A stretch of DNA of 64,000 bases from positions 2,108,001-2,172,000 of the forward strand of contig CP103804.1 in NCBI GenBank assembly GCA_024919175.1, written 5' to 3'. Below, piece by piece: positions 1 to 9,048 of the stretch. The notes beneath the pieces are model-generated. The model was not told the DNA's origin. It was given only the letters and a program-made list of their open reading frames with translations, and ran no database searches. Source of the stretch: Clostridioides difficile. GTDB taxonomy: Bacteria; Bacillota; Clostridia; Peptostreptococcales; Peptostreptococcaceae. How positions within the stretch are numbered: the stretch's first letter is position 1; each line of letters starts with the position of its first letter. The translations under genes and the position numbers were made by a program.

Positions 1-423
1 AAATTAAATTCCAGATTTTTTTGCCGATTTTCTGCCGATTTCCTAATTTAAAATATGAGATAATAGTACTATGGAAATGAATATTTTTATCGCAAAAAAT
101 AAATATGTACCAGATTAATAAATTTACTTAGTTTACATCAACAGATTAGGAATGCATGTGTATGTTGTAAATTTAATTTTTACTATGTCCAAGGTCTTTA
201 ATATACTCTATTTAGATATATTGAACTAAAATAAAGTTTAATATAAATATATAAAAGAGTTGATCTTGATAGCAGCATTAAAACTGTAAGAATTGGTGTA
301 TAAATTCTAAGTTTGATTACTAGAACTTGCTCCTTTAATATAATAGAGATTTACTAAAATAAGACTTTAGATTAAATTTAAAGCCTTATTTTTTATTTAT
401 AAAATAAATAAAGAGGTGGTGGT
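1..423. other. Leader region before the phage late operon
   Basis: I find no convincing gene here. The first 50 bases carry a direct repeat of TGCCGATTT (two copies around 22-41) of unknown meaning. A possible promoter (TTGAAC at 221-226, TATAAA at 242-247, short 15-bp spacer) and a terminator hairpin (356-396) lie between this region and the first packaging gene. Early phage genes and the integrase are expected to the left, outside the window. Confidence 0.5.
356..396 (+). terminator. Intrinsic terminator upstream of terS
   Basis: An AAAATAAG/CTTATTTT outer stem and a CTTTA/TAAAG inner stem, separated by one A-C mismatch, enclose a 9-nt loop and run into a T-rich tract. It would end transcription arriving from the early/regulatory genes, so late expression must start after it or read through it. 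Confidence 0.6.
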
Positions 424-858
424 ATGGTAAATTTGACTGAAAAACAAAAAAGGTTTTGTGATTATTATATTGAAGTTGGTAATGCCACAGAAGCGTATAA
501 AAAAGCATATAAAAGTATTAATCAAAGAACGGCAGAAAGTAATGGAAGTAGACTGCTGAGTAATACTAAGGTTAAAAACTACATTGAAGAAAGATTAAAG
601 CAGCTTGAGTCAAATAGAATAGCTGACGCTAAAGAAGTTATGGAGTATTTAACTAAAATAGTAAGAAATGAAGCAAAAGAAGAAGTGGTTATAGTTTCTG
701 AGAATGGTGTTGAAAGAGTTAAAAAGGATGTAAATATAAGAGATAGAAATAAGGCTGCTGAATTATTAGGGAAGAGATATAGACTATTTACAGATAAAGT
801 AGAAGTTGAAGGCAATATTCCTATAGTCATAGTTGGAGATGATGAAATTGCAGATTAA
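424..858 (+). CDS. terS: Phage terminase small subunit
   Basis: This 144-residue protein matches the XtmA/Terminase_2 type small subunit, which recognises the phage packaging site and loads the large subunit. The N-terminal 60 residues have the typical LTEKQKRFCDYY opening and a helix-turn-helix-like stretch (NATEAYKKAY), followed by a charged helical region. A GAGGTGG ribosome site sits just before the ATG. Its end overlaps the start of the large subunit, so the two are translationally coupled. It is the first gene of the late (packaging and structure) operon. Family assignment is confident; the bound DNA site is not identifiable here. Confidence 0.9.
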   Translation: MVNLTEKQKRFCDYYIEVGNATEAYKKAYKSINQRTAESNGSRLLSNTKVKNYIEERLKQLESNRIADAKEVMEYLTKIVRNEAKEEVVIVSENGVERVKKDVNIRDRNKAAELLGKRYRLFTDKVEVEGNIPIVIVGDDEIAD

Positions 859-2089
859 GAAAGTAAATGTAGCAAAACTAATTGGCAAAGGATACAAGGA
901 TTATTGGAGATTTAAAGGTCGTTATAGAATTTGTAAAGGATCAAGAGCTTCTAAGAAATCAAAGACAACAGCTTTGTATTATATTACTAAGTTAATGCAG
1001 TACTCAGAAGCTAATTTATTGGTTGTAAGAAAAGTCTTTGGAACACTAAGAGATAGTTGTTATAAGGAACTTAAATGGGCGATACATCAGTTAGGAGTAG
1101 ATAATTATTGGGATAGTACAACTAATCCACTTGAAATTACATACATTCCTACAGGACAAAAGATATATTTTAGAGGTTTTGATGACCCACTTAAAATTGC
1201 ATCTATAACTGTTGATGTTGGAGTACTTTGTTGGTGCTGGATTGAAGAAGCTTATGAAATAACAGATGAGAATAGCTTTAATATGTTAGATGAGAGTATA
1301 AGAGGTAAAGTTCCAGAGGGATTATTTAAGCAAATAACAATGACATTTAACCCTTGGAATGAACAGCATTGGATTAAAAAAAGATTTTTTGATGTAAAAG
1401 ATGAGGATATACTTTCAAAAACGACTAATTACATTTGTAATGAATTTTTAGATGATGCAGATAAGAAAGTATTTGAAACTATGAAAAAAAACAATCCAAG
1501 GCGTTATAAAGTAGCAGGACTTGGTGACTGGGGTATTGTTGATGGATTAGTATATGAGAATTGGGAAGAGAAAGAATTTAATATAGACATTATTACAGAA
1601 AGAAATGTTAAGTCAGCTTTTGGTATGGATTTTGGTTATACTAATGACCCATCAACTTTATTTTGTGGATTAGTTGATGAAGCTTCAAAAAAGATTTATG
1701 TATTTGATGAAATATATAAACAGGGTATGTCCAATGAGAAAATTTATAAAGAAGTTAATAGAAAAGGATATTCTAAAGAACATATAACAGCAGATTCAGC
1801 TTCTCCAAAAGATATTGATCATCTTAGAGAGTTAGGATTAAGAAATATAAAAAGGTCAAGAAAAGGAAAAGACAGTGTAAATAATGGTATCCAGTATATT
1901 CAGGATTATAAGATTATAGTACATCCTAAATGTGTAAGTTTTTTAACTGAGATAAGTAATTACACTTGGGATAAAGATAAGTTTGGAAACAAGATTAATA
2001 AACCTATAGATAATTTCAATCATCTAATGGATGCTATGAGATATGCACTTGAAGATTTTATAAAAGGTGATGTATTTAGTTTTGACTAA
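842..2089 (+). CDS. terL: Phage terminase large subunit
   Basis: This is the DNA-packaging motor: an ATPase that pumps DNA into the procapsid plus a nuclease that cuts the concatemer. Counting from the ATG at 842 (415 residues), the Walker A-like loop is GSRASKKSKTT at 33-43, Walker B is VLCWCWIEEA at 128-137 and the coupling motif TMTFNP is at 166-171. The RNase H-like nuclease acids are D263 (MDFGY), D318 (TADSA) and D397 (HLMDAMRYA). The reading frame is open from a TTG at 833 and there is another ATG at 839; GGAG at 835-838 is the only ribosome site, so the exact start is uncertain. It overlaps terS. Confidence 0.93.
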   Translation: MKLQIKKVNVAKLIGKGYKDYWRFKGRYRICKGSRASKKSKTTALYYITKLMQYSEANLLVVRKVFGTLRDSCYKELKWAIHQLGVDNYWDSTTNPLEITYIPTGQKIYFRGFDDPLKIASITVDVGVLCWCWIEEAYEITDENSFNMLDESIRGKVPEGLFKQITMTFNPWNEQHWIKKRFFDVKDEDILSKTTNYICNEFLDDADKKVFETMKKNNPRRYKVAGLGDWGIVDGLVYENWEEKEFNIDIITERNVKSAFGMDFGYTNDPSTLFCGLVDEASKKIYVFDEIYKQGMSNEKIYKEVNRKGYSKEHITADSASPKDIDHLRELGLRNIKRSRKGKDSVNNGIQYIQDYKIIVHPKCVSFLTEISNYTWDKDKFGNKINKPIDNFNHLMDAMRYALEDFIKGDVFSFD

Positions 2090-2106
2090 GTAAGGGGTGA
2101 TATAAG

Positions 2107-3582
2107 ATGTTTAATTTGGTAAGAAAGGGGGTAGCTAAGCTGAATAATATTTTAAATAAACCACTCATACAATCAGAAAGAAATTTGGAATATATAGAGT
2201 ATGAGATATATAAGTGGAAAGCATCGGGTACTAGAAAAGAGCAATTACAAGGAGAAAGATATTATAAGGGTGAACATGATATTCTGAGGAGAAAACGTAC
2301 TGTTATTGGAGAAAATGGAAAATTAGTAGAAATTGATAATCTACCAAATAACAAAATAGTAGATAATAAATATGCTAATTTAGTAGATCAAAAGGTTAAT
2401 TATTTATTGGGTAAGCCCCTTACATTTCAAACTCAAGATGAAGTTTATGATAAGCTATTAAAAAATATATTTAATAAAAAATTTCTTAGGACATTCAAAA
2501 ACCTATGTGAGGATTCTTTAAATGGTGGGATGTCATGGTTACATCCATACTATAGTGAAGATGGTAAACTAAGCTTTAAGAGGTTTCCATCATATGAGAT
2601 ATTACCATTTTGGAAGGATTCAGAGCATACAATGATAGACTTTGTAGTAAGACTATATGAGGTAAAATCATGTAATGGATCAAATGAAAAGATAATTGAA
2701 AAAGTGGAAGTTTATTCAAAAGAAGGCCTCAAGAGATATATTTTGCAAGGAATGACTTTAATACCTGACCTAGAAAAGCCATATTCTTCATACTTTGTAG
2801 TTGAATCTAATGATATTCATAAGGAACTTAATTGGGATAAGATACCACTAATACCATTTAAGTACAATAATAAAGAAATACCCCTTATAAAAAGAGTTAA
2901 GAGTTTACAAGATGGTATAAATATTATGTTATCTGATTTTGAAAATAACATGCAAGAAGATGCTAGAAATACAATATTAGTACTTCAAAATTATGATGGT
3001 CAAAATCTAGGAGAGTTTAGGAAAAATTTAGCTCAATATGGGGCTGTTAAGGTTCGAACTGTAGATGGAGCTATAGGAGATTTAAAAACATTAGAAATAA
3101 AAGTAAATTCTGATAACTACAAATCTATATTAGAAGTATTTAAGAAGGCTTTAATTGAAAATGGAAGAGGATATGATGCAAAAGATGATAGAATAAGTGG
3201 AAATCCAAATCAAATGAATATACAAAGTATGTACAGCGATATAGATCTAGATGCTAATGGTATGGAAACTGAATTTCAAGCTTCTTTTGAAGAACTGTTG
3301 TGGTTTGTAAATATGCATCTTTTAAATACTGGTCAAGGAAATTATGAAAATGAAGAAGTGCAAATAATCTTTAATAAAGATATACTAATAAATGAAACAG
3401 AAAGTATTAATAACTGTCAAAATTCAGTTGGATTATTATCAGATGAAACTATTGTATCTCAACATCCTTGGACTGTAGATGTCAAGAAGGAAATAGAAAA
3501 AATAAAAAAAGAAAAAGATGATAATCAACAAGAATACAACAATATTATTCCTAATAATAGTGGTGTTATAAATGAAACCTAA
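2107..3582 (+). CDS. Phage portal protein (SPP1 gp6-like)
   Basis: This 491-residue protein is the portal, the dodecameric ring at one capsid vertex through which DNA passes and to which the terminase and the neck attach. The YKGEHDILRRKR segment near residue 60, the LVDQKVNYLLGKP motif near 97 and the central KRVKSLQDGINIMLSDFENN helix are typical of the SPP1/PBSX portal family. The C-terminus is hydrophilic and lysine/asparagine-rich. It starts 17 nt after terL behind GGGGTGAT and its last codons overlap the next gene by 11 nt. Confidence 0.92.
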   Translation: MFNLVRKGVAKLNNILNKPLIQSERNLEYIEYEIYKWKASGTRKEQLQGERYYKGEHDILRRKRTVIGENGKLVEIDNLPNNKIVDNKYANLVDQKVNYLLGKPLTFQTQDEVYDKLLKNIFNKKFLRTFKNLCEDSLNGGMSWLHPYYSEDGKLSFKRFPSYEILPFWKDSEHTMIDFVVRLYEVKSCNGSNEKIIEKVEVYSKEGLKRYILQGMTLIPDLEKPYSSYFVVESNDIHKELNWDKIPLIPFKYNNKEIPLIKRVKSLQDGINIMLSDFENNMQEDARNTILVLQNYDGQNLGEFRKNLAQYGAVKVRTVDGAIGDLKTLEIKVNSDNYKSILEVFKKALIENGRGYDAKDDRISGNPNQMNIQSMYSDIDLDANGMETEFQASFEELLWFVNMHLLNTGQGNYENEEVQIIFNKDILINETESINNCQNSVGLLSDETIVSQHPWTVDVKKEIEKIKKEKDDNQQEYNNIIPNNSGVINET

Positions 3583-5176
3583 AGATTATTGGAGAAATAG
3601 ATTTGAAGAATTAGAAGAAGTTCAGAATAATAAAAGCATAAAGTACTATCTTAAATTAGAAAAGCAGTATAACCTATCTGTAGATAATATAGAAAAAGAC
3701 ATACTTGTATGGTATAACAAATTTACTCAGAATAAGGGCATATCTTTGTTAGATGCTAAGAAATTACTAACTACAAAAGAATTAGAAGAATTTAAACTAA
3801 GTGTAGAGAAGTATATCAAGTGTAGTAAAGAAAATCATATAAATCAAAGATGGATAAAAGAATTAGAAAACGTTAGAGTTAGAGTTCATATTACTAGGAT
3901 TGAAGCTTTAAAATTACAGTTGCAACAGCAAGTGGAAGTTCTTTATGGGAATAAACTTTATGATACTGATAAACTAATGAGAGAAATTTATGCAAGTGAA
4001 TATTATCATACAGCATTTAGTGTTCAACAAGGAATTGGTGTTGGGTGGAATTTAATGTTGATTGATACTAACAGAATAAATAAAATTATTTCCAAACCTT
4101 GGACCAGTGATGGATTAAATTTTAGTAAAAGAATTTGTAATAAGTATAAATCTTCTCTAGTAAATGAACTACATACCAAGCTAACTCAATCAATTATTAG
4201 AGGTGAAAATCCAAAGAATTTAATAGGCGAATTTGATAAGTGCTTTAATGTATCTAAATCTAAAACTAAAAATCTAATAATGACTGAAGCAGCTTTCTTT
4301 GCATCAGTTTCAAGAAAAGATTGTTTTAATGATTTAGGTATAGAGAAATATGAGATAGTTTCCACAATGGATTTAAGAACTTCAAATATATGCAGAGAGT
4401 TAGATGGTAAAGTCTATAGAATGAAAGATTACGAAATTGGAGTTACAGCTCCACCATTTCATTGCCATTGTCGTACAACAACATCTCCTCATCTTGATAA
4501 TGAAGAAAGTTATGTAGTAGCAATAGATAAAGAAGAAAAAATATATTATATTCCACCTAATATGAAGTACAATGAATGGCATAAAAATCATATTAAGGGT
4601 GATTTAAGAGAAGAAAAAACTTACTCTCTTAGAAGCATGAATATAAATGATAGTAAAGATAGAAGAGAGTTTGAAGAGTATAAGACTATATTAGGAAATG
4701 AAATGCCTTCCAAATTTGATGAATATCAAAATATTAAGTATAATAATAGTGGCGAATGGGATTTAATGCAAGACTATTATAAGGCTAGAAAAGCAGGGAA
4801 TATATCAGTTTTTTCAAGTTTTGCAGATTATAAATATTATAATGATAGAATAGAAAAAGAATTGGTTGGTGTTACAACTTCAAATGGCATGAAAATTGAA
4901 AGTTATTCAAAGCATTTTATTGATAGAGTTTTAGGTACTAGTAATGATTTAAAAACAAATAGACCTAGAAGTGGAGTAACTATAGAAGATATAAAAGATG
5001 CACTATTAAATCCATTAAAAGAAAAAGATGAAAGAAAAAAAGAAAGCTATAAGTTTATAGGAGAGAAAGTAACTGTAACTATTAATCCTAATACAGGTAA
5101 TTTAATTCAATGTAATCCTACTGATAGTGATGTAGTAAGGAGGTTAAAAGATGTACAATATAGAATTAGAAAATAA
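3572..5176 (+). CDS. Head morphogenesis protein with C-terminal nuclease-like (PBECR) domain
   Basis: The first two thirds are an SPP1 gp7/Mu gpF-type minor head protein. The signature, around residues 265-305, includes MDLRTSNICRELDGKVY and PPFHCHCRTTTSP. This family binds the portal and enters the capsid. The last 100 residues (from about 435) form a separate domain with the pattern SKHFIDRVL, IEDIKDALLNP, GEKVTVTINPNTG and NPTDSD. That pattern resembles the phage Barnase/EndoU/ColicinE5/RelE-like nuclease domains often fused to this protein. At 534 residues it is longer than a simple gp7. Nuclease activity is inferred from fold resemblance only. The downstream small gene overlaps its end. 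Confidence 0.88.
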   Translation: MKPKDYWRNRFEELEEVQNNKSIKYYLKLEKQYNLSVDNIEKDILVWYNKFTQNKGISLLDAKKLLTTKELEEFKLSVEKYIKCSKENHINQRWIKELENVRVRVHITRIEALKLQLQQQVEVLYGNKLYDTDKLMREIYASEYYHTAFSVQQGIGVGWNLMLIDTNRINKIISKPWTSDGLNFSKRICNKYKSSLVNELHTKLTQSIIRGENPKNLIGEFDKCFNVSKSKTKNLIMTEAAFFASVSRKDCFNDLGIEKYEIVSTMDLRTSNICRELDGKVYRMKDYEIGVTAPPFHCHCRTTTSPHLDNEESYVVAIDKEEKIYYIPPNMKYNEWHKNHIKGDLREEKTYSLRSMNINDSKDRREFEEYKTILGNEMPSKFDEYQNIKYNNSGEWDLMQDYYKARKAGNISVFSSFADYKYYNDRIEKELVGVTTSNGMKIESYSKHFIDRVLGTSNDLKTNRPRSGVTIEDIKDALLNPLKEKDERKKESYKFIGEKVTVTINPNTGNLIQCNPTDSDVVRRLKDVQYRIRK

Positions 5177-5471
5177 ATTGTTCTATTATCTTATAGACTT
5201 ATTATCTAATGAAAAGGAAGAGTATTTTGATATAGATGATTGTCTAATAGACTTAGAAAAATTGAAGGAGAATATTTTAAATTCAGTTAAGAAAGAAAAT
5301 GACTATATTAAATTTAAACTAACTATAGAAAATAAATTAGATTTAATGCAATACGTGGAAGACAAACAATTTTTAATAGGATTTGTAAATCAAGAGTATT
5401 TAAATGAAGATGGTAAAAAACTTCAATTGATTTATGATGAATTATATTTTCAATCAGTAGGACAAATATAA
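5151..5471 (+). CDS. Small acidic protein, candidate immunity partner of the nuclease domain
   Basis: I do not recognise this 106-residue protein. It is acidic and rich in Glu/Asp/Leu, with no membrane segment or cysteine motif. It begins inside the 3' end of the preceding head/nuclease gene (26-nt overlap) behind a perfect AGGAGG and is followed by an intrinsic terminator. That gives the layout of an effector followed by an inhibitor. An immunity or chaperone role for the adjacent nuclease-like domain is my inference. It could equally be an ordinary hypothetical head-region protein. Confidence 0.7.
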   Translation: MYNIELENKLFYYLIDLLSNEKEEYFDIDDCLIDLEKLKENILNSVKKENDYIKFKLTIENKLDLMQYVEDKQFLIGFVNQEYLNEDGKKLQLIYDELYFQSVGQI

Positions 5472-5473
5472 AG

Positions 5474-5507
5474 CACTTACTAATTTAAGAATAGTAGGTG
5501 TTTTTAT
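5474..5507 (+). terminator. Intrinsic terminator inside the head gene cluster
   Basis: CACTTACTA (5474-5482) pairs with TAGTAGGTG (5492-5500) with one G-U pair, followed by TTTTT. It splits the head module between the nuclease/partner pair and the scaffold gene. A small CGTTG/CAACG hairpin lies further downstream, before the scaffold ribosome site. Confidence 0.65.
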
Positions 5508-5607
5508 TATGTTAAAATAGCCATTTTGGTATTTTGGGCGTTAACTACAAAGACGAATAATCGTTGACTGAACAACGTAAAAAATGTATTTGAAAGGATT
5601 GATGTAT

Positions 5608-6186
5608 ATGAAAAAAGAAACTTTGTTAAATTTAGGACTAGAGGAAGAAGATGTTAAAAAGATACTATGTACTTTAAGTGAAGAATTGAAAGGATATATA
5701 CCTAAATCAAGGTTTGATGATGTAAACAATATAAAAAAACAGTTAGAAAAAGATATAAAGGAACGCGATACTCAATTAGAAATGTTAAAAAATTCAACTG
5801 GAGATATAGATGAGTTAAAGAAACAAATTGAAACATTACAAACTGAAAATGAAACAAGTAAAATTAATTATGAAGCTCAGATAAAGCAGATAAGAAGAGA
5901 TTCTATTGATGAAAGATTGCTATCAGAAAGTGGAACTAGAAATAAAAAAGCAATAAAGGCATTACTTGAAGATATTGGTGAGAAAGATGATAATAAATAT
6001 GAATCTTTAAGATTAGAACAGATTAAAAAGCTACAAGAAAATGAAGATAGTAAATTTTTGTTTGAAGAAACTCAAGAAACAAAATTTAATTTTAAAGGTG
6101 TAAATCCAGGAGAAAGTAGTACTATAGTAGAAAAAACACCAAGGGATTTTACTTATGAAGATTGGTGTAATCAATTAGAAAATTAA
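5608..6186 (+). CDS. Phage scaffold protein (GP20 family)
   Basis: This 192-residue, highly charged, mostly helical coiled-coil protein lies directly before the major capsid gene, as expected for the scaffold that guides procapsid assembly and is then removed. The middle (about residues 45-110) is a long Lys/Glu heptad region. The C-terminal half has the RDSIDERLLSESGTRNKKAIKALL segment typical of the phage minor structural GP20 family. The frame is open from an ATG at 5584, but AAAGGA at 5593-5598 is spaced correctly only for the ATG at 5608, giving the start MKKETLLNLG. Confidence 0.88.
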   Translation: MKKETLLNLGLEEEDVKKILCTLSEELKGYIPKSRFDDVNNIKKQLEKDIKERDTQLEMLKNSTGDIDELKKQIETLQTENETSKINYEAQIKQIRRDSIDERLLSESGTRNKKAIKALLEDIGEKDDNKYESLRLEQIKKLQENEDSKFLFEETQETKFNFKGVNPGESSTIVEKTPRDFTYEDWCNQLEN

Positions 6187-6205
6187 AGAAAAGAGGTAAA
6201 TAAAT

Positions 6206-7276
6206 ATGGCAAATACAAAATTTGATGCAAAATCATTTAATGCAGAAGCATTTGGGAAGTATATGGAGTCAGCCCCAGCACTAAAGAGAAATGAATTAAT
6301 AAAATCAAGAGCCTTAAAATCAAATTTAGAAATTAGAAATTTATTTAGTAGTCAAACAACTACTTCATATGGAAGGATACCTATGTATGGCAATTTAGAA
6401 GGTGATGCACTTAACTATGATGGTGTGACAGATATAACAGCAGATACTACTGTTACTTATGAAAGAGGTGTTGTAGTAATTGGTAGAGCTAAAGCATGGA
6501 TGGAGAAAGACTTTAGCCAAGATATAGCAGCAGGGGCAGATTTTATGTCTAATGTAAGAAATAAAGTAGCTTCATTTTGGGAGGATGTTGACCAAGATAC
6601 ACTATTATCAATATTAAAGGGTATATTCTCAATGACAGGGGTTGAAAATAAAAAATTTGTTGATACTCATACATCAGATATAACTAAAAATAGTGATGGA
6701 AAAGTTTCTGCTGAAAGTCTTAATACGACTATACAAAAAGCATGTGGTGATAACAAAAATAAATTTAGTCTGGCTATAATGCACAGTAGTGTAGCTACTA
6801 ATTTAGAGAATTTAAATCTATTAACTTATCTAAAATATACAGATGAAGAAGGAATACAAAGAGACTTAGGTTTGGCTACATGGAATGGTAGAACTATATT
6901 AATTGATGATGGTATGCCTGTAGAAAATGTTGCAGAAAGCACAAGTGGTGCAGATGATGGATATACAAAATATACGACTTATATATTAGGTGAAGGGGCC
7001 TTTGATTATGAGGATATAGGAGCAAAAGTTCCTTATGAAATGGATAGAGACCCTAAAACAAATGGTGGTCAAGATACTTTATACACAAGACAAAGAAAAG
7101 TATTTGCACCTTGTGGAATTTCTTATGAAAAGAAAAAGCAAGTTTCATTATCTCCAACAAAAGAAGAGCTTGAAGATGGCTCAAACTGGTCTTTAGTAAA
7201 TGATGGATCAACAACTAAAACAAAGTATATTGATCATAAGTCCATTGCAATTGCTCAAATAATATCAAAAGGATAA
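6206..7276 (+). CDS. Phage major capsid protein
   Basis: This 356-residue protein forms the icosahedral shell, probably with an HK97-type fold. It follows the scaffold gene and precedes the connector genes, the invariant place for the capsid gene. It begins MANTKFDAKSFNAEAFG and carries the strand-rich MEKDFSQDIAAGADF...FWEDVDQDTL segment and the RNKVASFW helix seen in clostridial phage coat proteins. No protease gene is nearby, consistent with a non-cleaved capsid. The GAGGT ribosome site is well placed. The specific capsid subfamily is not settled by eye. Confidence 0.87.
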   Translation: MANTKFDAKSFNAEAFGKYMESAPALKRNELIKSRALKSNLEIRNLFSSQTTTSYGRIPMYGNLEGDALNYDGVTDITADTTVTYERGVVVIGRAKAWMEKDFSQDIAAGADFMSNVRNKVASFWEDVDQDTLLSILKGIFSMTGVENKKFVDTHTSDITKNSDGKVSAESLNTTIQKACGDNKNKFSLAIMHSSVATNLENLNLLTYLKYTDEEGIQRDLGLATWNGRTILIDDGMPVENVAESTSGADDGYTKYTTYILGEGAFDYEDIGAKVPYEMDRDPKTNGGQDTLYTRQRKVFAPCGISYEKKKQVSLSPTKEELEDGSNWSLVNDGSTTKTKYIDHKSIAIAQIISKG

Positions 7277-7281
7277 ACTTT

Positions 7282-7683
7282 ATGATTGGTAATAGTGTTG
7301 ATGATATAGAGAAAAGATTAGAATCTTTTGGATATATTTTAAAAAATGGAGATAAGTGGCTATTAGATTTTTTAAAAGAAAAGATAGAAAATATTATTAA
7401 ACTTGATTGTAACATAAGTGAAATTCCAAAAGAGCTATATAATATAGACATAGATAGAATAGTTGGAGAGTTCCTATTTACTAAAAAAAATATGGGTCAA
7501 TTAGATATAGAAGGTCTTAATTTTGAAGCTGTAGAAAAGTCAATATCAGAAGGTGATACAAAGGTAGATTTTGCTATAGGAAGTGGATCACAAACACCTG
7601 AACAACGCTTTGATGCTCTTATAAGCTATCTTACTACTCATGATAATAATAAAGTACTAGCATTTAGGTGCTTAAGATGGTAA
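7282..7683 (+). CDS. Head-tail connector protein (gp6/YqbG-like)
   Basis: This 133-residue protein, five bases after the capsid gene, is likely the adaptor ring that joins the portal to the neck. It is helical in its first 80 residues (DDIEKRLESFGY, DKWLLDFLKEKIENII, KELYNIDIDRIVGEFL), the usual shape of gp6-like connectors. The second half, rich in Gly, Ser and Asp (EGDTKVDFAIGSGSQTPEQRF), is also typical of the YqbG group. AAAGGA precedes its ATG. The 3' end overlaps the next gene. The assignment rests on gene order and shape. Confidence 0.78.
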   Translation: MIGNSVDDIEKRLESFGYILKNGDKWLLDFLKEKIENIIKLDCNISEIPKELYNIDIDRIVGEFLFTKKNMGQLDIEGLNFEAVEKSISEGDTKVDFAIGSGSQTPEQRFDALISYLTTHDNNKVLAFRCLRW

Positions 7684-8024
7684 ATAGAATTAGAACATCA
7701 GTAGAAAGATTATATAGAGATAAATGTACTATAGTAGAATGCCAACCAGTTAAAGACCCTATAACTAAAAGAACCAACAATAAAGAAGTAGTTGTATTAG
7801 AAAATCAACCATGCAAGCTTTCATATAAAAATATTATGTCTACAGAACAAGGAAAAGTAGCAAAACTTACACAAACTATTAAACTCTTTATATCACCAAA
7901 TACTGAAATTAAAGTTGGATCAAAACTTATTATAAACAGTAAAGAATATATAAGAAGTGGAGAACCTGCTATATATCCAAATCATCAAGAAATAATTTTA
8001 GAATTACTTAAGGATAAAGCATAA
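7677..8024 (+). CDS. Head closure protein (XkdH/YqbH-like)
   Basis: This 115-residue beta-rich protein is the likely stopper/head-closure protein that seals the filled head. It begins MVNRIRTSVERLYRDKCTI and has the short-strand pattern (QPCKLSYKN, QTIKLFISPNTEIKVGSKLIIN, EYIRSGEPAIYPNHQEIIL) of the YqbH/DUF3599 group. The frame is also open from a GTG at 7668, but AGGTG at 7666-7670 fits the ATG at 7677. It overlaps the connector gene before it and the next gene after it by one base. Confidence 0.77.
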   Translation: MVNRIRTSVERLYRDKCTIVECQPVKDPITKRTNNKEVVVLENQPCKLSYKNIMSTEQGKVAKLTQTIKLFISPNTEIKVGSKLIINSKEYIRSGEPAIYPNHQEIILELLKDKA

Positions 8025-8449
8025 TGGCTAGATGGGGTAGTGTTGATTTTAGAGATTTCAAGAGAGTTTGTAAAAAAATAGAGAAGCTTACAAAAACTGA
8101 TTTAGATAAGTTTTGTAGAGATGCGTCAGGAGAGTTAGCAGCACAATTGATTGATAAAGTGATTAGAAGAACTCCCATAGATACAGGATTCTTGCAAGAT
8201 AGGTGGAATGGAGTGGCTTATGCTAGGTCACTTCCTGTGTATAAAGAAGGAAGCACATATATTATAGAGGTTGTTAATCCAACTGAATATGCAAGTTATG
8301 TTGAATTTGGTCATAGAACTAAAAGTGGTAATGGATGGGTTAAAGGACAACATTTCTTGACTATTTCAGAAATGGAATTACAAGGTCAAGTTGATAAGAT
8401 TATAGAGAAAAAATTATTAATATTACTTAAAGGAGTGTTTGATGCTTAA
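8024..8449 (+). CDS. HK97 gp10-like tail completion protein (XkdI-like)
   Basis: This 141-residue protein carries the recognisable gp10/XkdI pattern RRTPIDTGFLQDRWN, then TEYASYVEFGHRTKSGNGWVKGQHF. The family sits at the head-tail interface and takes part in tail completion. Its ATG overlaps the previous stop codon (TAATG), so it is translationally coupled. Its end overlaps the next gene by a few bases. Confidence 0.87.
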   Translation: MARWGSVDFRDFKRVCKKIEKLTKTDLDKFCRDASGELAAQLIDKVIRRTPIDTGFLQDRWNGVAYARSLPVYKEGSTYIIEVVNPTEYASYVEFGHRTKSGNGWVKGQHFLTISEMELQGQVDKIIEKKLLILLKGVFDA

Positions 8450-8879
8450 TAATATTATAGATGGAATATCAGTAAAGTTAGATAAAACATTTGGAGAGAG
8501 TTATACAATTTACAGTGAAGATGTAGAGCAAGGGATTAATGAACCTTGTTTTTTTATTTGCCCTCTAAATCCAAGCAAAGTGTCATACCCAAGTGGTAGA
8601 ACATTAAAGAAAAACTCATTTGATATACACTACTTCCCTTATTCAAGAGACAAGAATTCTGAAATAAATGAGATAGCTGAAATTTTACTAGAGGAATTAG
8701 AGTATATAGAAATTGATGGAGATTTAGTCAGAGGTACAAATATGAATTTTGAAATTATAGATAATGTGCTTCATTTCTTTGTTGATTATAACTACTTCAC
8801 TTTAAAGAGTAACAATACAGATAAAATGAATAAGGTTGAATTATTTGGAGGCTTAAAGAGGGAGGATAATTTTGAGTAA
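8442..8879 (+). CDS. Tail terminator/completion protein (XkdJ-like)
   Basis: This is a 145-residue protein in the position of the tail terminator, which caps the tail tube and sets its joining to the head. It begins MLNNIIDGISVKLDKTFG and contains the YPSGRTLKKNSFDIHYFPYSRD strand pair typical of the DUF6838-like group in clostridial PBSX-type phages. The frame is open from a TTG at 8439, but AAGGAG at 8430-8435 favours the ATG at 8442. The C-terminus overlaps the start of the next small gene. Confidence 0.77.
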   Translation: MLNNIIDGISVKLDKTFGESYTIYSEDVEQGINEPCFFICPLNPSKVSYPSGRTLKKNSFDIHYFPYSRDKNSEINEIAEILLEELEYIEIDGDLVRGTNMNFEIIDNVLHFFVDYNYFTLKSNNTDKMNKVELFGGLKREDNFE

Positions 8880-9048
8880 AATATTAAAAAAAGAAGATGA
8901 TTATAAGTTTACTAAAGAACAAATAGTTAATGCTAAAAAATATATAGATAAGAAGGACTTACTAAATGCAATTCTAAAAGAGGATGAATTGTATTCCTTC
9001 TCAGTTGTGGATAATATAATAAGTAATTTTATGAAAGGAGTGATTTAA
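8872..9048 (+). CDS. Small phage protein between tail terminator and sheath
   Basis: This is a short 58-residue gene that starts at a TTG behind GGGAGG (8859-8864, 7-nt spacing). It ends directly before the sheath ATG and overlaps the upstream stop. The product is charged (KILKKEDDYKFTKEQI, NAKKYIDKKDLLNAIL) with no recognised domain. The perfect fit between flanking genes and the good ribosome site support it being real. Its function is unknown; it may help sheath or tail assembly. Confidence 0.75.
   Translation: MSKILKKEDDYKFTKEQIVNAKKYIDKKDLLNAILKEDELYSFSVVDNIISNFMKGVI

Noticed and set aside
1..60. TGCCGATTT direct repeats as an attachment site
   Set aside because: Only two short copies exist, and the left attachment site should lie beyond the integrase, outside this window.
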